From Falsochrobactrum ovis (lineage in GTDB: Bacteria; Pseudomonadota; Alphaproteobacteria; Rhizobiales; Rhizobiaceae), in NCBI RefSeq assembly GCF_003259955.1, contig NZ_QLMK01000002.1:1-64000 (forward strand): 64,000 nucleotides of DNA, given 5' to 3'. A program made the translations under genes and the position numbers. Below are positions 8,276 to 17,088 of the stretch, piece by piece (the first letter of the stretch is position 1; each line of letters starts with the position of its first letter). The notes under the pieces were generated by a model. It was not told the origin of the DNA. It ran no database searches and saw nothing but the letters and a program-made list of their open reading frames with translations.

Positions 8276-8578
8276 TCAGAGCTGTTGAGATTTTTCAACG
8301 TCAGACCATTCGGGATGCCGTTTGAGCTGAGCTTGCATAAAGCTGCATTGGGCCACAAGTTTTCCGTTCAATTGACGTATATCCTGGACCGCATAGGCTG
8401 CCAAAGCCTGTGCTATGCCACGCCCACGCGATGCTTCTGGGACAAAGGTGTGGTCTATCGAGACTAGATCGTCATTCACGCGCGTATAGGTCATTTCCGC
8501 GCGTTCTCCATCCAGCGTTGCAATGTAAGACCCACCCTGTGGGCTATCCTGCTTGGTAATATTTACGGCATCAGTCAT
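8276..8578 (-). CDS. Small GNAT-type acetyltransferase (COG2388, YjdJ-like)
   Basis: A 100-residue minimal acetyltransferase. The start at 8578 follows GGAG; an earlier in-frame start adds eight unmatched residues. The acetyl-CoA loop is RGRGIAQAL at about 51-59, preceded by IDHTFVPEASRG, and followed by a conserved Cys-rich strand and PEW near the end, as in COG2388 proteins. Targets of this family are not established. It is convergent with the coiled-coil gene, its stop directly abutting that gene's stop. Confidence 0.8.
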   Translation of the reverse strand: MTDAVNITKQDSPQGGSYIATLDGERAEMTYTRVNDDLVSIDHTFVPEASRGRGIAQALAAYAVQDIRQLNGKLVAQCSFMQAQLKRHPEWSDVEKSQQL

Positions 8579-8630
8579 GACAGATCTCCATCGTTCTTTC
8601 ATTCAGCCATATAGAGTGTGAGACATAAAC

Positions 8631-8661
8631 AAAAACCCCGGCCAGTACACCAGCCGGGGTT
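8631..8661 (-). terminator. Terminator of sciP
   Basis: On the minus strand AACCCCGGC pairs with GCCGGGGTT (8634-8642 with 8653-8661) around a 10-base loop, followed by a run of T (complement of 8631-8635). It lies 40 bp past the sciP stop. Confidence 0.85.
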
Positions 8662-8700
8662 AGTTTCGATATCCTTTTCTGCCCAATGGGCCAGCGGTGG

Positions 8701-8976
8701 CTAGTGCCTATATTGCTGGATTCTTGTTGTCCTTAAACCGGCGAGGCCATGCTCGTCGATTGAGGACTGCCATCCAAGGAATTCTTCCACCGTCAATGTA
8801 TAACGCTGACATGCCTCCTCTAGGCTAAGAAGCCCACCGCGAACAGCGGCGACAACTTCTGCCTTTCGGCGGATGACCCAGCGCCTTGTATTGGCGGGGG
8901 GGAGGTCCGCGATGGTCAGCGGGCTGCCATCAGGACCGATTACATACTTTATACGCGGTCTTGCCAGATCGGTCAT
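8701..8976 (-). CDS. sciP: CtrA inhibitor protein SciP (DUF1153)
   Basis: A 91-residue DNA-binding protein. The sequence contains the DUF1153 hallmarks RIKYVIGPDGSPLT, LPPANTRRWVIRRKAEVVAAV, and the helix-turn-helix ending ACQRYTLTVEEFLGWQ. In Caulobacter SciP accumulates in G1 cells, contacts CtrA or its target DNA, and blocks transcription of CtrA-activated genes. Caulobacter sciP is itself switched on by CtrA, and a near-consensus CtrA box lies 60-70 bp upstream here. Length and sequence match full family members. Occurrence within 4 kb of ctrA and chpT supports a conserved cell-cycle neighbourhood. Confidence 0.95.
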   Translation of the reverse strand: MTDLARPRIKYVIGPDGSPLTIADLPPANTRRWVIRRKAEVVAAVRGGLLSLEEACQRYTLTVEEFLGWQSSIDEHGLAGLRTTRIQQYRH

Positions 8977-9282
8977 TGTACTCTCTACACAACACTCAAG
9001 GACCCAATCGAGGCCAACACTACCTGCACAGCTTTAAGAATTGCCTAAACAGGCGGTAACTATCTGGTAACACTTGCAAAAAATTGACGATAAGAGACCA
9101 AAAACGCGAATTCCTCGCAGAAAGCGGCAAATTATAGACACAATTAGCGCGAAATAAGCGCTAAAGAGCAGAAAATTGTCGCTCGGATGAAGCGTTATCT
9201 TGGCAATCATGCGTTGATTGCTCTATATAGCCCCGATATGAACTCTCAAAGGCCGGGCCTTTAACCCGGAACTGGATTCAAA
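8977..9282. promoter_or_regulatory. Divergent control region between sciP and mnmA
   Basis: These 306 bases hold no gene that I can see. A candidate CtrA box lies at 9034-9048. The palindromic AGCGC/GCGCT elements around 9147-9162 could form a small hairpin. The mnmA start is preceded by a weak SD-like GGAACTGGATTC. Confidence 0.5.
9034..9048. promoter_or_regulatory. Candidate CtrA box upstream of sciP
   Basis: TTAA, seven bases, then CTAA: seven of eight positions match the CtrA consensus. It lies 58-72 bp upstream of the sciP start codon, a distance suitable for activation. In Caulobacter CtrA drives sciP. The match is seen directly; its function is inferred. Confidence 0.45.
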
Positions 9283-10482
9283 ATGAGCTTAAATAGCCTC
9301 GATTTGCCGGGTCGACCGGAAGACACTCGTATTGTTGTTGCCATGTCAGGAGGGGTTGATTCCTCGGTCGTGGCGGGCCTTCTGAAGCAGGAAGGTTATG
9401 ACGTCATAGGCGTCACTTTGCAGCTATATGATCATGGTGCAGCCGTTCATCGTGCCGGTTCTTGCTGCGCGGGACAAGATATTGAAGATGCGCGGCGTGT
9501 TTCAGAAAGTTTGGGCATTCCGCACTATGTATTGGATTATGAAGCGCGCTTTCGCGAAGCGGTGATTAATCCGTTCGCGAATTCTTACGTAAGCGGTGAA
9601 ACGCCCATTCCGTGTGTGGCGTGTAATCAAACGGTAAAATTTGCCGATTTGCTGCAGACTGCACGCGAATTAGGTGCCGACGCTCTGGCGACGGGGCACT
9701 ATATTAGAAGTCGTGCAAATGGTGCGCATCGGGCTATGTTTCGTCCGGTGGATACGGACCGGGATCAAAGCTATTTTCTGTTTGCGACCACACAGGAACA
9801 GATTGATTATTTGCGATTTCCACTTGGCCATCTTCCAAAGTCGAAAGTGCGTGAGATTGCGGAAGAATTAGGTCTCACGGTTGCGAAAAAGCAGGATAGT
9901 CAGGATATTTGCTTTGTTCCACAAGGGAAATATTCGGATATTATTTCTAAATTGAAGCCGGAAGCAGCGACACCGGGCGATATTGTGCATATTGATGGCC
10001 GGGTGTTGGGACGCCATGAGGGAATCGTCAATTACACGGTTGGTCAACGTCGGGGGATCGGCGTTGCTGCAGGCGAGCCGCTTTATGTTGTTCATCTTGA
10101 TGCCAATCAGAAACGTGTGATTGTCGGGCCTCGCGAAGCGCTGGAAACCCATAAAGTGTATTTGCGGGACGTTAACTGGCTCGGTGATGAACGACTTGAA
10201 AACTTGCCTGAGAGCGGGTTCAAAGTCTATGCCAAGGTGCGATCAACGCGGCCACCCCGTCCGGCGGTTCTCTATCATTCCCAAGGCTCCACATGGGTGG
10301 AATTGGTTGACGGTGAAAGCGGTATCGCCCCAGGTCAAGCCTGTGTGCTATATTCGGATGACAGCAATGTCGCGCGCGTATTCGGAGGCGGGTTTATTAG
10401 CCGGTCAGAACGGGCAGAGCAGGCGGAAGAAATGCTGCAGCGGCTGATTACGACCGTGTCGGGTAACGCTTCAGCAGCTTAA
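9283..10482 (+). CDS. mnmA: tRNA-specific 2-thiouridylase MnmA
   Basis: A 399-residue enzyme that thiolates U34 in the wobble position of tRNA Lys, Glu and Gln, taking sulfur from the TusE/IscS relay. The PP-loop SGGVDSS is at residues 22-28. The nucleophile Cys is about 114 in [10 protein letters not shown] and the second catalytic Cys about 210 in SQDICF. The DQSYFLF motif near 161 and a C-terminal beta domain complete the fold. The chain is longer than E. coli MnmA by about 30 residues, mostly at the termini, as is usual for rhizobia. Transcribed alone. Confidence 0.96.
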   Translation: MSLNSLDLPGRPEDTRIVVAMSGGVDSSVVAGLLKQEGYDVIGVTLQLYDHGAAVHRAGSCCAGQDIEDARRVSESLGIPHYVLDYEARFREAVINPFANSYVSGETPIPCVACNQTVKFADLLQTARELGADALATGHYIRSRANGAHRAMFRPVDTDRDQSYFLFATTQEQIDYLRFPLGHLPKSKVREIAEELGLTVAKKQDSQDICFVPQGKYSDIISKLKPEAATPGDIVHIDGRVLGRHEGIVNYTVGQRRGIGVAAGEPLYVVHLDANQKRVIVGPREALETHKVYLRDVNWLGDERLENLPESGFKVYAKVRSTRPPRPAVLYHSQGSTWVELVDGESGIAPGQACVLYSDDSNVARVFGGGFISRSERAEQAEEMLQRLITTVSGNASAA

Positions 10483-10491
10483 TCTATATTG

Positions 10492-11291
10492 CTACCGGAA
10501 TCGGCTAAATAGACTTAGAGCGATTCCGGATGCAGTGGCGACATTCAGGCTGTCAAATTCTTGCGACATCGGAATTCTGGTTGTGGTGAGTTTTTTTAGC
10601 AAATGCTGCGGTAGCCCTTCGCCCTCGGTTCCCAGCAGCAGACATTGTCGCGATTGACGCTTTATATCGTAAATACTGAGCGGAGAACTCGGGCTGAGGG
10701 CAAGAATATCGAAACCCGCCGCTTGCAATTGTTCTATAATCGTTTCTATCGCCATTCCGCGAAAATACGGGACTTTAAGTGCTGCCCCAACTGAAACCCG
10801 AATGGCTTTTCGGTAAAGCGGGTCGCGGCTTCAAAAGCGGCTGCGTTGCGGAAAATTGATCCAACATTATCGTGGTTGGATATACCGCATAAAGCGACAA
10901 TAAGCGCTTCTTTTGGAAGCTGGGCTAGCAAGTCCGGTAGCGTCGGCTGAGGTTTGCGCTTTCCCACAGCCAAAATTCCGCGATGTACATGGAAACCTGC
11001 TACCTCATCCATAATATGCTGAGGAACGCAGAAGATTTCGATATTTTCCGGAAGGTTCAGCGATCGTTGTAGTCCGTGGAGCCGGCTATTCAACACCAGC
11101 AGGGATTCGGCCTCAAAACGTGCTGTCGAGGAAAATAAAACGTTCAGAACAACTTTCCCTTCGGCAATAAAACGTTGTTCTCTGCCGACGAGATCTCTTT
11201 CTCGGATATTTCGGTATGGTAGCAGACGCGGATCGTCCGCGTCTGTTATTTGAGTGAAAGAGCCGTACGAATCAGTTCGCATATGCCTCAT
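10492..11291 (-). pseudogene. TrmH/SpoU-family RNA methyltransferase gene, internal deletion and frameshift
   Basis: Two minus-strand frames form one broken SpoU-type 2'-O-ribose methyltransferase. The upstream part (from about 11291) reads correctly through the substrate-binding N-terminal domain and the motif GISNHDNVGSIFRNAAAFEA, then runs off-frame to a stop near 10746. The other frame resumes with DPLYRKAIRVSVGAALKVPY and continues to motif 3 (LLLGTEGEGLP, RIPMSQEFDSLNVATASGIAL). About ten residues that normally join AAAFGA to DPLYRKA are absent. A loss of roughly 29 bp near 10820 would explain both the gap and the frame change. The SAM site is destroyed, so the gene is very probably dead unless the assembly is wrong. 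Confidence 0.85.
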
Positions 11292-11315
11292 CGCACAACT
11301 GTCCACTTAACACGA

Positions 11316-11654
11316 TTAATTGGCTAAAGCCGTTATTTCGCGTCGGCGTGGAGTCATATAAAGACTCGAAAGAGTCGTGAGCATAAGCTCAATATGCGGT
11401 GAAGAAACCATATAATAAATGGTCTGAGCATCACGCCTCGTGGAGACGAGATCAAGCGCCCTTAATTTTGCAAGATGTTGTGACAGTGCTGATTGGCTCA
11501 GATCTATCGATTTTGCCAGAGCGCCGACGGACATCTCATTATGAAGTAATTTGCATAATATCAAAAGCCTTTTATTATTTGCGAGAGCAGACAGAAAATT
11601 TGCTGCCTCATCTACATTTTCAATTAAATCAAAAAAAATATGTTCTTTGGTCAT
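11316..11654 (-). CDS. ArsR/SmtB-family winged-helix regulator (NolR/BigR-like)
   Basis: A 112-residue repressor-type protein. The start at 11654 has AAGG upstream at a good distance; a longer frame to 11801 adds 49 residues without ArsR similarity. The winged helix-turn-helix is clear: ALANNKRLLILCKLL, EMSVGALAKSIDLSQSALSQHL, then ALDLVSTRRDAQTIYYMV as the wing. No Cys pair of the metal-sensing ArsR type is visible in helix 3, and the sequence most resembles rhizobial NolR and BigR proteins, which do not sense arsenic. Its target is not evident; no efflux or reductase gene adjoins. Confidence 0.88.
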   Translation of the reverse strand: MTKEHIFFDLIENVDEAANFLSALANNKRLLILCKLLHNEMSVGALAKSIDLSQSALSQHLAKLRALDLVSTRRDAQTIYYMVSSPHIELMLTTLSSLYMTPRRREITALAN

Positions 11655-12627
11655 TGCCGCCTTACCCCCGTACGACTGCATGGTTAAAAAGATTGCCCGT
11701 TCTTGAAACGGCGTTAAGAAGTCTATCCTATATTTAGTCGTAGAGAAGTGGTTGCTTATACTTACCGGACAAAAAACTTTTGGTTTTGTCTCAAAAATCA
11801 AAGCATTTTGTTTCAGGTTTGCCCTGAAGCATTATCTTAAGTGCTTTCTAAGCCCTCTCGATAGAATCGCAGCGTGACGGAGAATGAGCTGAGTGTTTGA
11901 TCTCCGCCTACTAAAGAAACTAGCCGGAATAATACCAACCAATTTCTAAGCATCCCTCCTTTCCTTTAGGCGTAACGCATAATCGACATACGTCTCTGTA
12001 TGGATTTCGTCGAGTCGGTCAAGCACCTTTAGCTTAAACAGCAATTCTCAGAAGCGTTTATTCCGCCAATCCAATGCCTGTGTGAGGCTAAAGGCTTTTT
12101 CCAAACCGCTGTTCAGATTACCTGATTCGGTGTTTAAAAGGAAAAAACAATGTTGTGATGTCTAACTTACGTGCCGTTTAGAGAGACGGTTCGCATAAGA
12201 CCTATTTTGATATGGATCTCGTTGCGAGAAAAGCGGTCGACAAGTTTAGCAATATATACAAAGCCATATGCCAAGAGATGAGCGCACTTTTTGTTCAATT
12301 AAGCGCAAGTGATGATTTATGAGCTGTACGAGATGTGCGTACAGGTTTATGGGTTCAAGATTATGGGAGTATAAAAGAGAAATAAAATTACCTCTTTGCA
12401 AGCAGAATGTGACCAGCTAAATATTATAAAATAGTGACCCATAGCGCAATTTTCTAAAAATTCCCTTGGCGGGGGAAAAATTTTCTATAAATAGTGCAAA
12501 TAATGGGTTGAAAATACGACGGAATTCTAAAGAATACGCTTGCATTGTGGCCAGTCAAGGGCTTCCATAAAGGCCGGTTGTGTGCATCGGTCGTACACGA
12601 CACGATTTTTCCTGGAGGCGGGTATAA
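11655..12627. other. Long AT-rich intergenic region with no intact gene
   Basis: Nearly 1 kb holds no complete gene that I can support. On the minus strand, about 12148-11835 is coding-like: one frame is open except for two stops, and reads segments such as LDRLDEIHTETYVDYALRLKE and GLEKAFSLTQALDWRNKR, which look like protein but match nothing I know. This may be an eroded gene. The last 250 bases are AT-rich and probably hold the promoter of the dipeptide transporter operon. The dppA start is preceded by a good CTGGAGGCGG ribosome site at about 12610-12619. Confidence 0.5.
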
Positions 12628-14223
12628 ATGAAAAAATACAAGAAACTGTTAGCGGCAACTGCTCTTGCCGTTCTCATGAGCGGAGCGGCGTCGGCGAAGA
12701 CCCTGGTATATTGTTCACCGGCTTCGCCTGAAGGTTTTGACGCGGCAGCATATACTGGCGGCGACACATTCGACGCCTCCTCACGTACGGTTTACAACCG
12801 TTTGGTGGAATTCAAGCATGGTGAAACCACTATTGAGCCAAGCTTGGCTGAAAGCTGGGAGGTTTCGCCGGACGGGCTCGAATATACGTTCAACCTCAGA
12901 AAAGGCGTCAAATTCCAGACTACGGATTTCTTCACGCCCACGCGCGAATTTAATGCCGATGACGTGATCTTTTCTTTTGAGCGGCAGTCCAACAAAGACA
13001 ATCCTTGGTACGAATATAGCCCGGGTGTTTCATACCAATATTTTGACAGTATGGAGTTTCCGACGCTGATCAAGGAAATACAGCGTATTGATGATCACAC
13101 AGTGAAATTCGTTCTCAGTCGCCCAGAAGCACCGTTTCTTGCCGACTTAGCGATGGACTTCGCATCGATTATTTCCAAGGAATATGCTGATCAGCTCGAA
13201 GCAGAAAACCGGATGGCAGACCTTAATCAGGTCCCACTTGGTACTGGTCCGTTCAGTTTCGTTGCCTATCAGAAGGATGCGGTTATTCGCTTTAAGGCGA
13301 ATCCGGATTATTGGGACGGTAAACGCCCGATTGAAGATTTGGTCTTTGCCATTACCACCGATCCAGCGGTGCGTGCACAAAAGCTCAAGGCGGGCGAGTG
13401 CCACATTATGTCTTATCCGGCACCGGCAGATATTGAAGGTCTGAAAGCTGATCCAAACCTTAAGGTTGACGAGCAGGCTGGGCTGAACGTTGCGTATCTG
13501 GCATACAATACTTTGCTTGAGCCGTTTGATAAGCCGGAGGTCCGCAGGGCGCTTAATCAGGCCATCAACAAACAGGCTATTGTTGACGCGGTATTCCAGG
13601 GTTCCGGTGAAACTGCAAAAAATCCGATTCCACCGACGATGTGGGGTTATAACGACAAAATCGAAGACGATAAATATGATCCCGAAGCAGCAAAGCAGGC
13701 GCTCGAAGCTGCTGGCGTAAAAGATCTTAAAATGAAGATCTGGGCTATGCCTGTGAGCCGCCCATATATGCCAAATGCGCGTCGCGTGGCTGAATTGCTT
13801 CAGTCCGATTTTGCCAAAGTCGGGGTGGATGTTGAAATCGTGTCGATGGAATGGGGTGAATACCTCAAAAAATCATCGGACAAGGATCGCGATGGCGCTG
13901 TCATTCTGGGTTGGACAGGGGACAATGGTGATCCAGACAACTTCTTAGGCGTGCTGCTTGGCTGCGCCGGAGTTGGCAATAACAACCGCGCCCAATGGTG
14001 CTATGAGCCATTTGAAGAGTTGATTCAAAAGGCGAAAATTACGACAGATCAAGCGGAACGCGTTAAGCTTTATGAAGAAGCTCAGGTGATCTTTAAAGAA
14101 CAGGCGCCATGGGCAACGCTAGACCACTCGACTGTTTATATGCCAATGTCGAAGAAGGTTACTGGATATAAAATGGATCCGGTCGGTCTTCATCGCTTTG
14201 ATAGCACCGATATTGCAGAATAG
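12628..14223 (+). CDS. dppA: Dipeptide/oligopeptide ABC importer, periplasmic binding protein (DppA-like)
   Basis: A 531-residue family 5 solute-binding protein. Signal peptide of about 23 residues ends MSGAASA before KTLVYCSP. The mature protein begins with the DppA-type start CSPASPEGFDAA and shows the family motif around PSLAESWEVSPDGLEYTFNLRKGVKF (in two parts). It captures peptides in the periplasm for the permease pair encoded next. A GGAGG ribosome site lies seven to nine bases before the ATG. The downstream gap holds a strong hairpin, usual where the binding protein must outnumber the permease. Substrate is probably dipeptides; delta-aminolevulinate or heme, known for Dpp systems, are possible too. 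Confidence 0.93.
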   Translation: MKKYKKLLAATALAVLMSGAASAKTLVYCSPASPEGFDAAAYTGGDTFDASSRTVYNRLVEFKHGETTIEPSLAESWEVSPDGLEYTFNLRKGVKFQTTDFFTPTREFNADDVIFSFERQSNKDNPWYEYSPGVSYQYFDSMEFPTLIKEIQRIDDHTVKFVLSRPEAPFLADLAMDFASIISKEYADQLEAENRMADLNQVPLGTGPFSFVAYQKDAVIRFKANPDYWDGKRPIEDLVFAITTDPAVRAQKLKAGECHIMSYPAPADIEGLKADPNLKVDEQAGLNVAYLAYNTLLEPFDKPEVRRALNQAINKQAIVDAVFQGSGETAKNPIPPTMWGYNDKIEDDKYDPEAAKQALEAAGVKDLKMKIWAMPVSRPYMPNARRVAELLQSDFAKVGVDVEIVSMEWGEYLKKSSDKDRDGAVILGWTGDNGDPDNFLGVLLGCAGVGNNNRAQWCYEPFEELIQKAKITTDQAERVKLYEEAQVIFKEQAPWATLDHSTVYMPMSKKVTGYKMDPVGLHRFDSTDIAE

Positions 14224-14239
14224 TTTTGTTTAACACAGG

Positions 14240-14275
14240 CGACCGGGAGCGAGGCGGAGACCTCGCTCCCGGTCG
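14240..14275 (+). terminator. Stable hairpin between dppA and dppB
   Basis: A perfect 15-bp stem (14240-14254 with 14261-14275) with a six-base loop lies in the 63-bp gap between dppA and dppB. It is not followed by a proper T-tract (GAGTTTG follows), so it is better read as a 3'-end stabiliser and partial terminator. It would raise binding-protein mRNA over permease mRNA. Confidence 0.75.
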
Positions 14276-14286
14276 GAGTTTGTTCA

Positions 14287-15294
14287 ATGTTACGTTTTAT
14301 ATTCAATAAACTGGCCTATCTTGTGCCAACTTTTATAGGAATTACCATCGTAGCGTTCGGTTTTGTTAGGGTTTTGCCCGGCGATCCGGTGCTGTTGATG
14401 GCTGGCGAGCGCGGCGTTAGCCCTGAAAGACACGCTGAGCTTATGGCGCAGTTCGGGTTTGATCGCCCCTTATGGCAGCAATATTTGGATTATGTTTGGA
14501 ACCTCCTTCATGGCGATTTTGGTTATTCCATCGTCACGAAGAAGCCGGTTCTAACGGAGTTTTTTGCGCTGTTTCCCGCAACGCTCGAATTGGCAATATG
14601 TGCAATAATTTTGGCAGTTTTGATCGGAATCCCGGCCGGTGTCATCGCGGCGGTAAAAAGGGGCTCCTGGTTTGATCAATCGTTAATGGGAATAGCGCTT
14701 GTCGGCTATTCGATGCCGATCTTTTGGTGGGGTCTGCTGCTCATTATTTTCTTCTCGAATTATCTGCAGTGGACGCCGGTTTCCGGACGTATTTCGTTGC
14801 TTTATTATTTTCCGTCTGTCACAGGATTTATGCTGATAGACAGTTTATTATCCGGCCAAAAGGGCGCGTTTTTATCGGCCGTGTCCCATTTGATTTTGCC
14901 AACCATTGTGCTTGCAACTATCCCGCTTGCGGTGATTGCACGGCAGACGCGCTCGGCTATGTTAGAAGTTCTTGGCGAAGATTATGTCCGCACGGCGAGA
15001 GCGAAAGGTTTACCGACGCGGCGCGTGGTTGGACTGCATGCACTGCGTAACGCACTCATTCCTGTTATCACGACCATAGGTTTGCAGGTCGGAGTGTTGA
15101 TGGCCGGGGCTATTCTAACCGAAACGATCTTTTCCTGGCCTGGTATAGGAAAATGGATGCTCGATTCGATCTCGCGTCGGGATTATCCGGTTGTGCAAGG
15201 CGGGCTTCTGCTTATCGCGGGGCTGGTCATGGCGGTTAATCTCATTGTGGACCTACTTTATGGTCTGATCAATCCGCGTATTCGGCACAGGTGA
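14287..15294 (+). CDS. dppB: Dipeptide ABC importer, inner-membrane permease DppB
   Basis: A 335-residue BPD-type permease. The N-terminal helix reads MLRFIFNKLAYLVPTFIGIT, then a periplasmic part with GDPV and the signature FDRPLWQQYLDYV. The core has about six membrane helices. The EAA loop that docks on the ATPases is visible at LGEDYVRTARAKGLP, followed by HALRNALIPV. It forms the membrane channel with DppC. The gene follows the intercistronic hairpin and ends six bases before dppC. Confidence 0.93.
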   Translation: MLRFIFNKLAYLVPTFIGITIVAFGFVRVLPGDPVLLMAGERGVSPERHAELMAQFGFDRPLWQQYLDYVWNLLHGDFGYSIVTKKPVLTEFFALFPATLELAICAIILAVLIGIPAGVIAAVKRGSWFDQSLMGIALVGYSMPIFWWGLLLIIFFSNYLQWTPVSGRISLLYYFPSVTGFMLIDSLLSGQKGAFLSAVSHLILPTIVLATIPLAVIARQTRSAMLEVLGEDYVRTARAKGLPTRRVVGLHALRNALIPVITTIGLQVGVLMAGAILTETIFSWPGIGKWMLDSISRRDYPVVQGGLLLIAGLVMAVNLIVDLLYGLINPRIRHR

Positions 15295-15300
15295 AGCAAA

Positions 15301-16236
15301 ATGAGTGATATTTCAAATGTGACCAACCCGGTGGATATGCCTCCAGCTGACAAGCCGGTTGCGGGTGTTGGACGTCTGGCGCAATTACGCGATTTCTGGT
15401 TCTATTTCAGTGTCAATCGTGGTGCCGTAATTGGACTTTGGGTTTTTATCGCAATCGTGCTGATGGCGATTTTGGCACCATGGATTGCCCCACATAGTCC
15501 CACTGAACAGTTTCGTGAATATTTCCTCCGGCCGCCAGCGTGGCAGGAGGGTGGTTCATCTATGTTCTTGCTGGGTACGGATGCAGTTGGTCGCGATATT
15601 CTATCGCGCTTGATTTACGGTGCACAATATTCGCTGCTGGTCGGCTTTGTCATCGTCGTCATCTCTATGTGTCTGGGCATTACGATAGGGGTGTTTTCGG
15701 GATACCTTGGTGGCGTAGTGGACGCGGTTTTCATGCGCATCATGGATGTGATGCTGTCCTTCCCGTCGCTGCTTTTGGCGCTTGTTTTGGTGGCGATCCT
15801 TGGTCCTGGCCTAGAAAATGCGGTTATCGCGATCACTTTGGTTCTGCTTCCTCACTTTTCTCGCTTAACACGCGCTGCGGTTATGGCGGAAAAAGAACGT
15901 GAATATGTTACGGCAGCAAAACTTTCGGGTGCGGGCCGTCTGCGTTTGATGTTCAAAACCGTACTTCCTAACTGCCTGGCACCTTTGGTTGTCCAAGCGA
16001 CCATGTCATTTTCCAATGCGATCCTCGAAGTTGCCGCACTTGGTTTCTTAAATATGGGCGCGCAGCCGCCGACCCCAGAATGGGGGACAATGCTTGCCGA
16101 AGCACGTGAGTTCATCACACGCGCTTGGTGGGTTGTAACTTTCCCGGGCCTTGCGATTCTCATCACCGTTCTTGCTATCAATCTCGTTGGCGATGGATTG
16201 CGTGACGCGCTTGATCCCAAGCTGAAAAGGAGCTGA
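15301..16236 (+). CDS. dppC: Dipeptide ABC importer, inner-membrane permease DppC
   Basis: A 311-residue permease partner of DppB. An N-terminal OppC-type cytoplasmic stretch precedes the first helix (VIGLWVFIAIVLMAILAPWIAPHSP). Next comes the conserved segment LGTDAVGRDILSRLIYGAQYSL, then the membrane core with EAA loop EKEREYVTAAKLSGAG and the ending NLVGDGLRDALDPKLK. Its stop is followed within 3 bp by the dppD start, so the two are translationally linked. Confidence 0.93.
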   Translation: MSDISNVTNPVDMPPADKPVAGVGRLAQLRDFWFYFSVNRGAVIGLWVFIAIVLMAILAPWIAPHSPTEQFREYFLRPPAWQEGGSSMFLLGTDAVGRDILSRLIYGAQYSLLVGFVIVVISMCLGITIGVFSGYLGGVVDAVFMRIMDVMLSFPSLLLALVLVAILGPGLENAVIAITLVLLPHFSRLTRAAVMAEKEREYVTAAKLSGAGRLRLMFKTVLPNCLAPLVVQATMSFSNAILEVAALGFLNMGAQPPTPEWGTMLAEAREFITRAWWVVTFPGLAILITVLAINLVGDGLRDALDPKLKRS

Positions 16237-16239
16237 TTG

Positions 16240-17088
16240 ATGGCGCTGCTTGAGATTAAGAACCTGACGGTTTCGTTTGACACTTCTACTGGCGAATTTA
16301 AGGCCGTGGACGGTATCGACATTACTGTAAATAAGGGAGAGGTGCTCGCCATTGTCGGCGAGTCTGGCTCGGGCAAATCTGTGGGGATGCTCGCAGCTAT
16401 GGGCCTGTTGCCTAAGTTAGCAACCGTCACTGCGGATATCATGAAGTTCGACGGGCAGGATTTGCTGACAATGTCCGAAAAAGACCGCCGCAAAATCATC
16501 GGGCGTGATATTTCGATGATCTTCCAAGAGCCTATTGCCAGCCTTAATCCATGTTTTACGATTGGATATCAGCTGGAGGAAGTGCTTCAACGGCATATGG
16601 GCCTGAAAGGGGCTGCTAAACGGGCGAGAGCGGTGGAATTGCTGGAGCTGGTCGGTATTCGGGATGCGACCGAGCGACTGAAGAGCTTCCCGCATCAGAT
16701 GTCCGGTGGCCAGTGCCAGCGTGTGATGATTGCCATTGCAATTGCGTGTAATCCGAAGCTTCTCATTGCAGATGAGCCGACGACCGCCCTTGATGTAACC
16801 ATTCAAAAGCAGATCCTTGACCTGTTGATGGAACTGCAAGTCGAGCATGGCATGGGACTGATTATGATTACCCATGATATGGGTGTTGTGGCAGAAACAG
16901 CAGACCGGGTGATTGTACAGTATAAGGGTCGCAAAATGGAGGATGCCGATGTGTTATCGCTATTCTCCGCTCCGAAACACGCCTATACGCGGGCGCTGCT
17001 TTCGGCTCTGCCGGAAAATGCTACCGGCGATCGCCTTCCAACCATTTCAGACTTTATATTTAAAAATAATGCGGGAGATGCGCGATGA
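16240..17088 (+). CDS. dppD: Dipeptide ABC importer, ATPase DppD
   Basis: A 282-residue nucleotide-binding subunit. Walker A GESGSGKS is at 40-47, the signature motif reads MSGGQCQR, Walker [13 protein letters not shown] follows, and the H-loop is MITHDMG. The ATG at 16240 has AGGAG seven bases upstream; the adjacent TTG at 16237 is less likely. In the signature, Cys replaces the usual Arg/Gln next to QR, a tolerated change. The C-terminus is shorter than in many DppD proteins and lacks the Cys-rich oligopeptide extension. It pairs with DppF to power import. Confidence 0.92.
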   Translation: MALLEIKNLTVSFDTSTGEFKAVDGIDITVNKGEVLAIVGESGSGKSVGMLAAMGLLPKLATVTADIMKFDGQDLLTMSEKDRRKIIGRDISMIFQEPIASLNPCFTIGYQLEEVLQRHMGLKGAAKRARAVELLELVGIRDATERLKSFPHQMSGGQCQRVMIAIAIACNPKLLIADEPTTALDVTIQKQILDLLMELQVEHGMGLIMITHDMGVVAETADRVIVQYKGRKMEDADVLSLFSAPKHAYTRALLSALPENATGDRLPTISDFIFKNNAGDAR

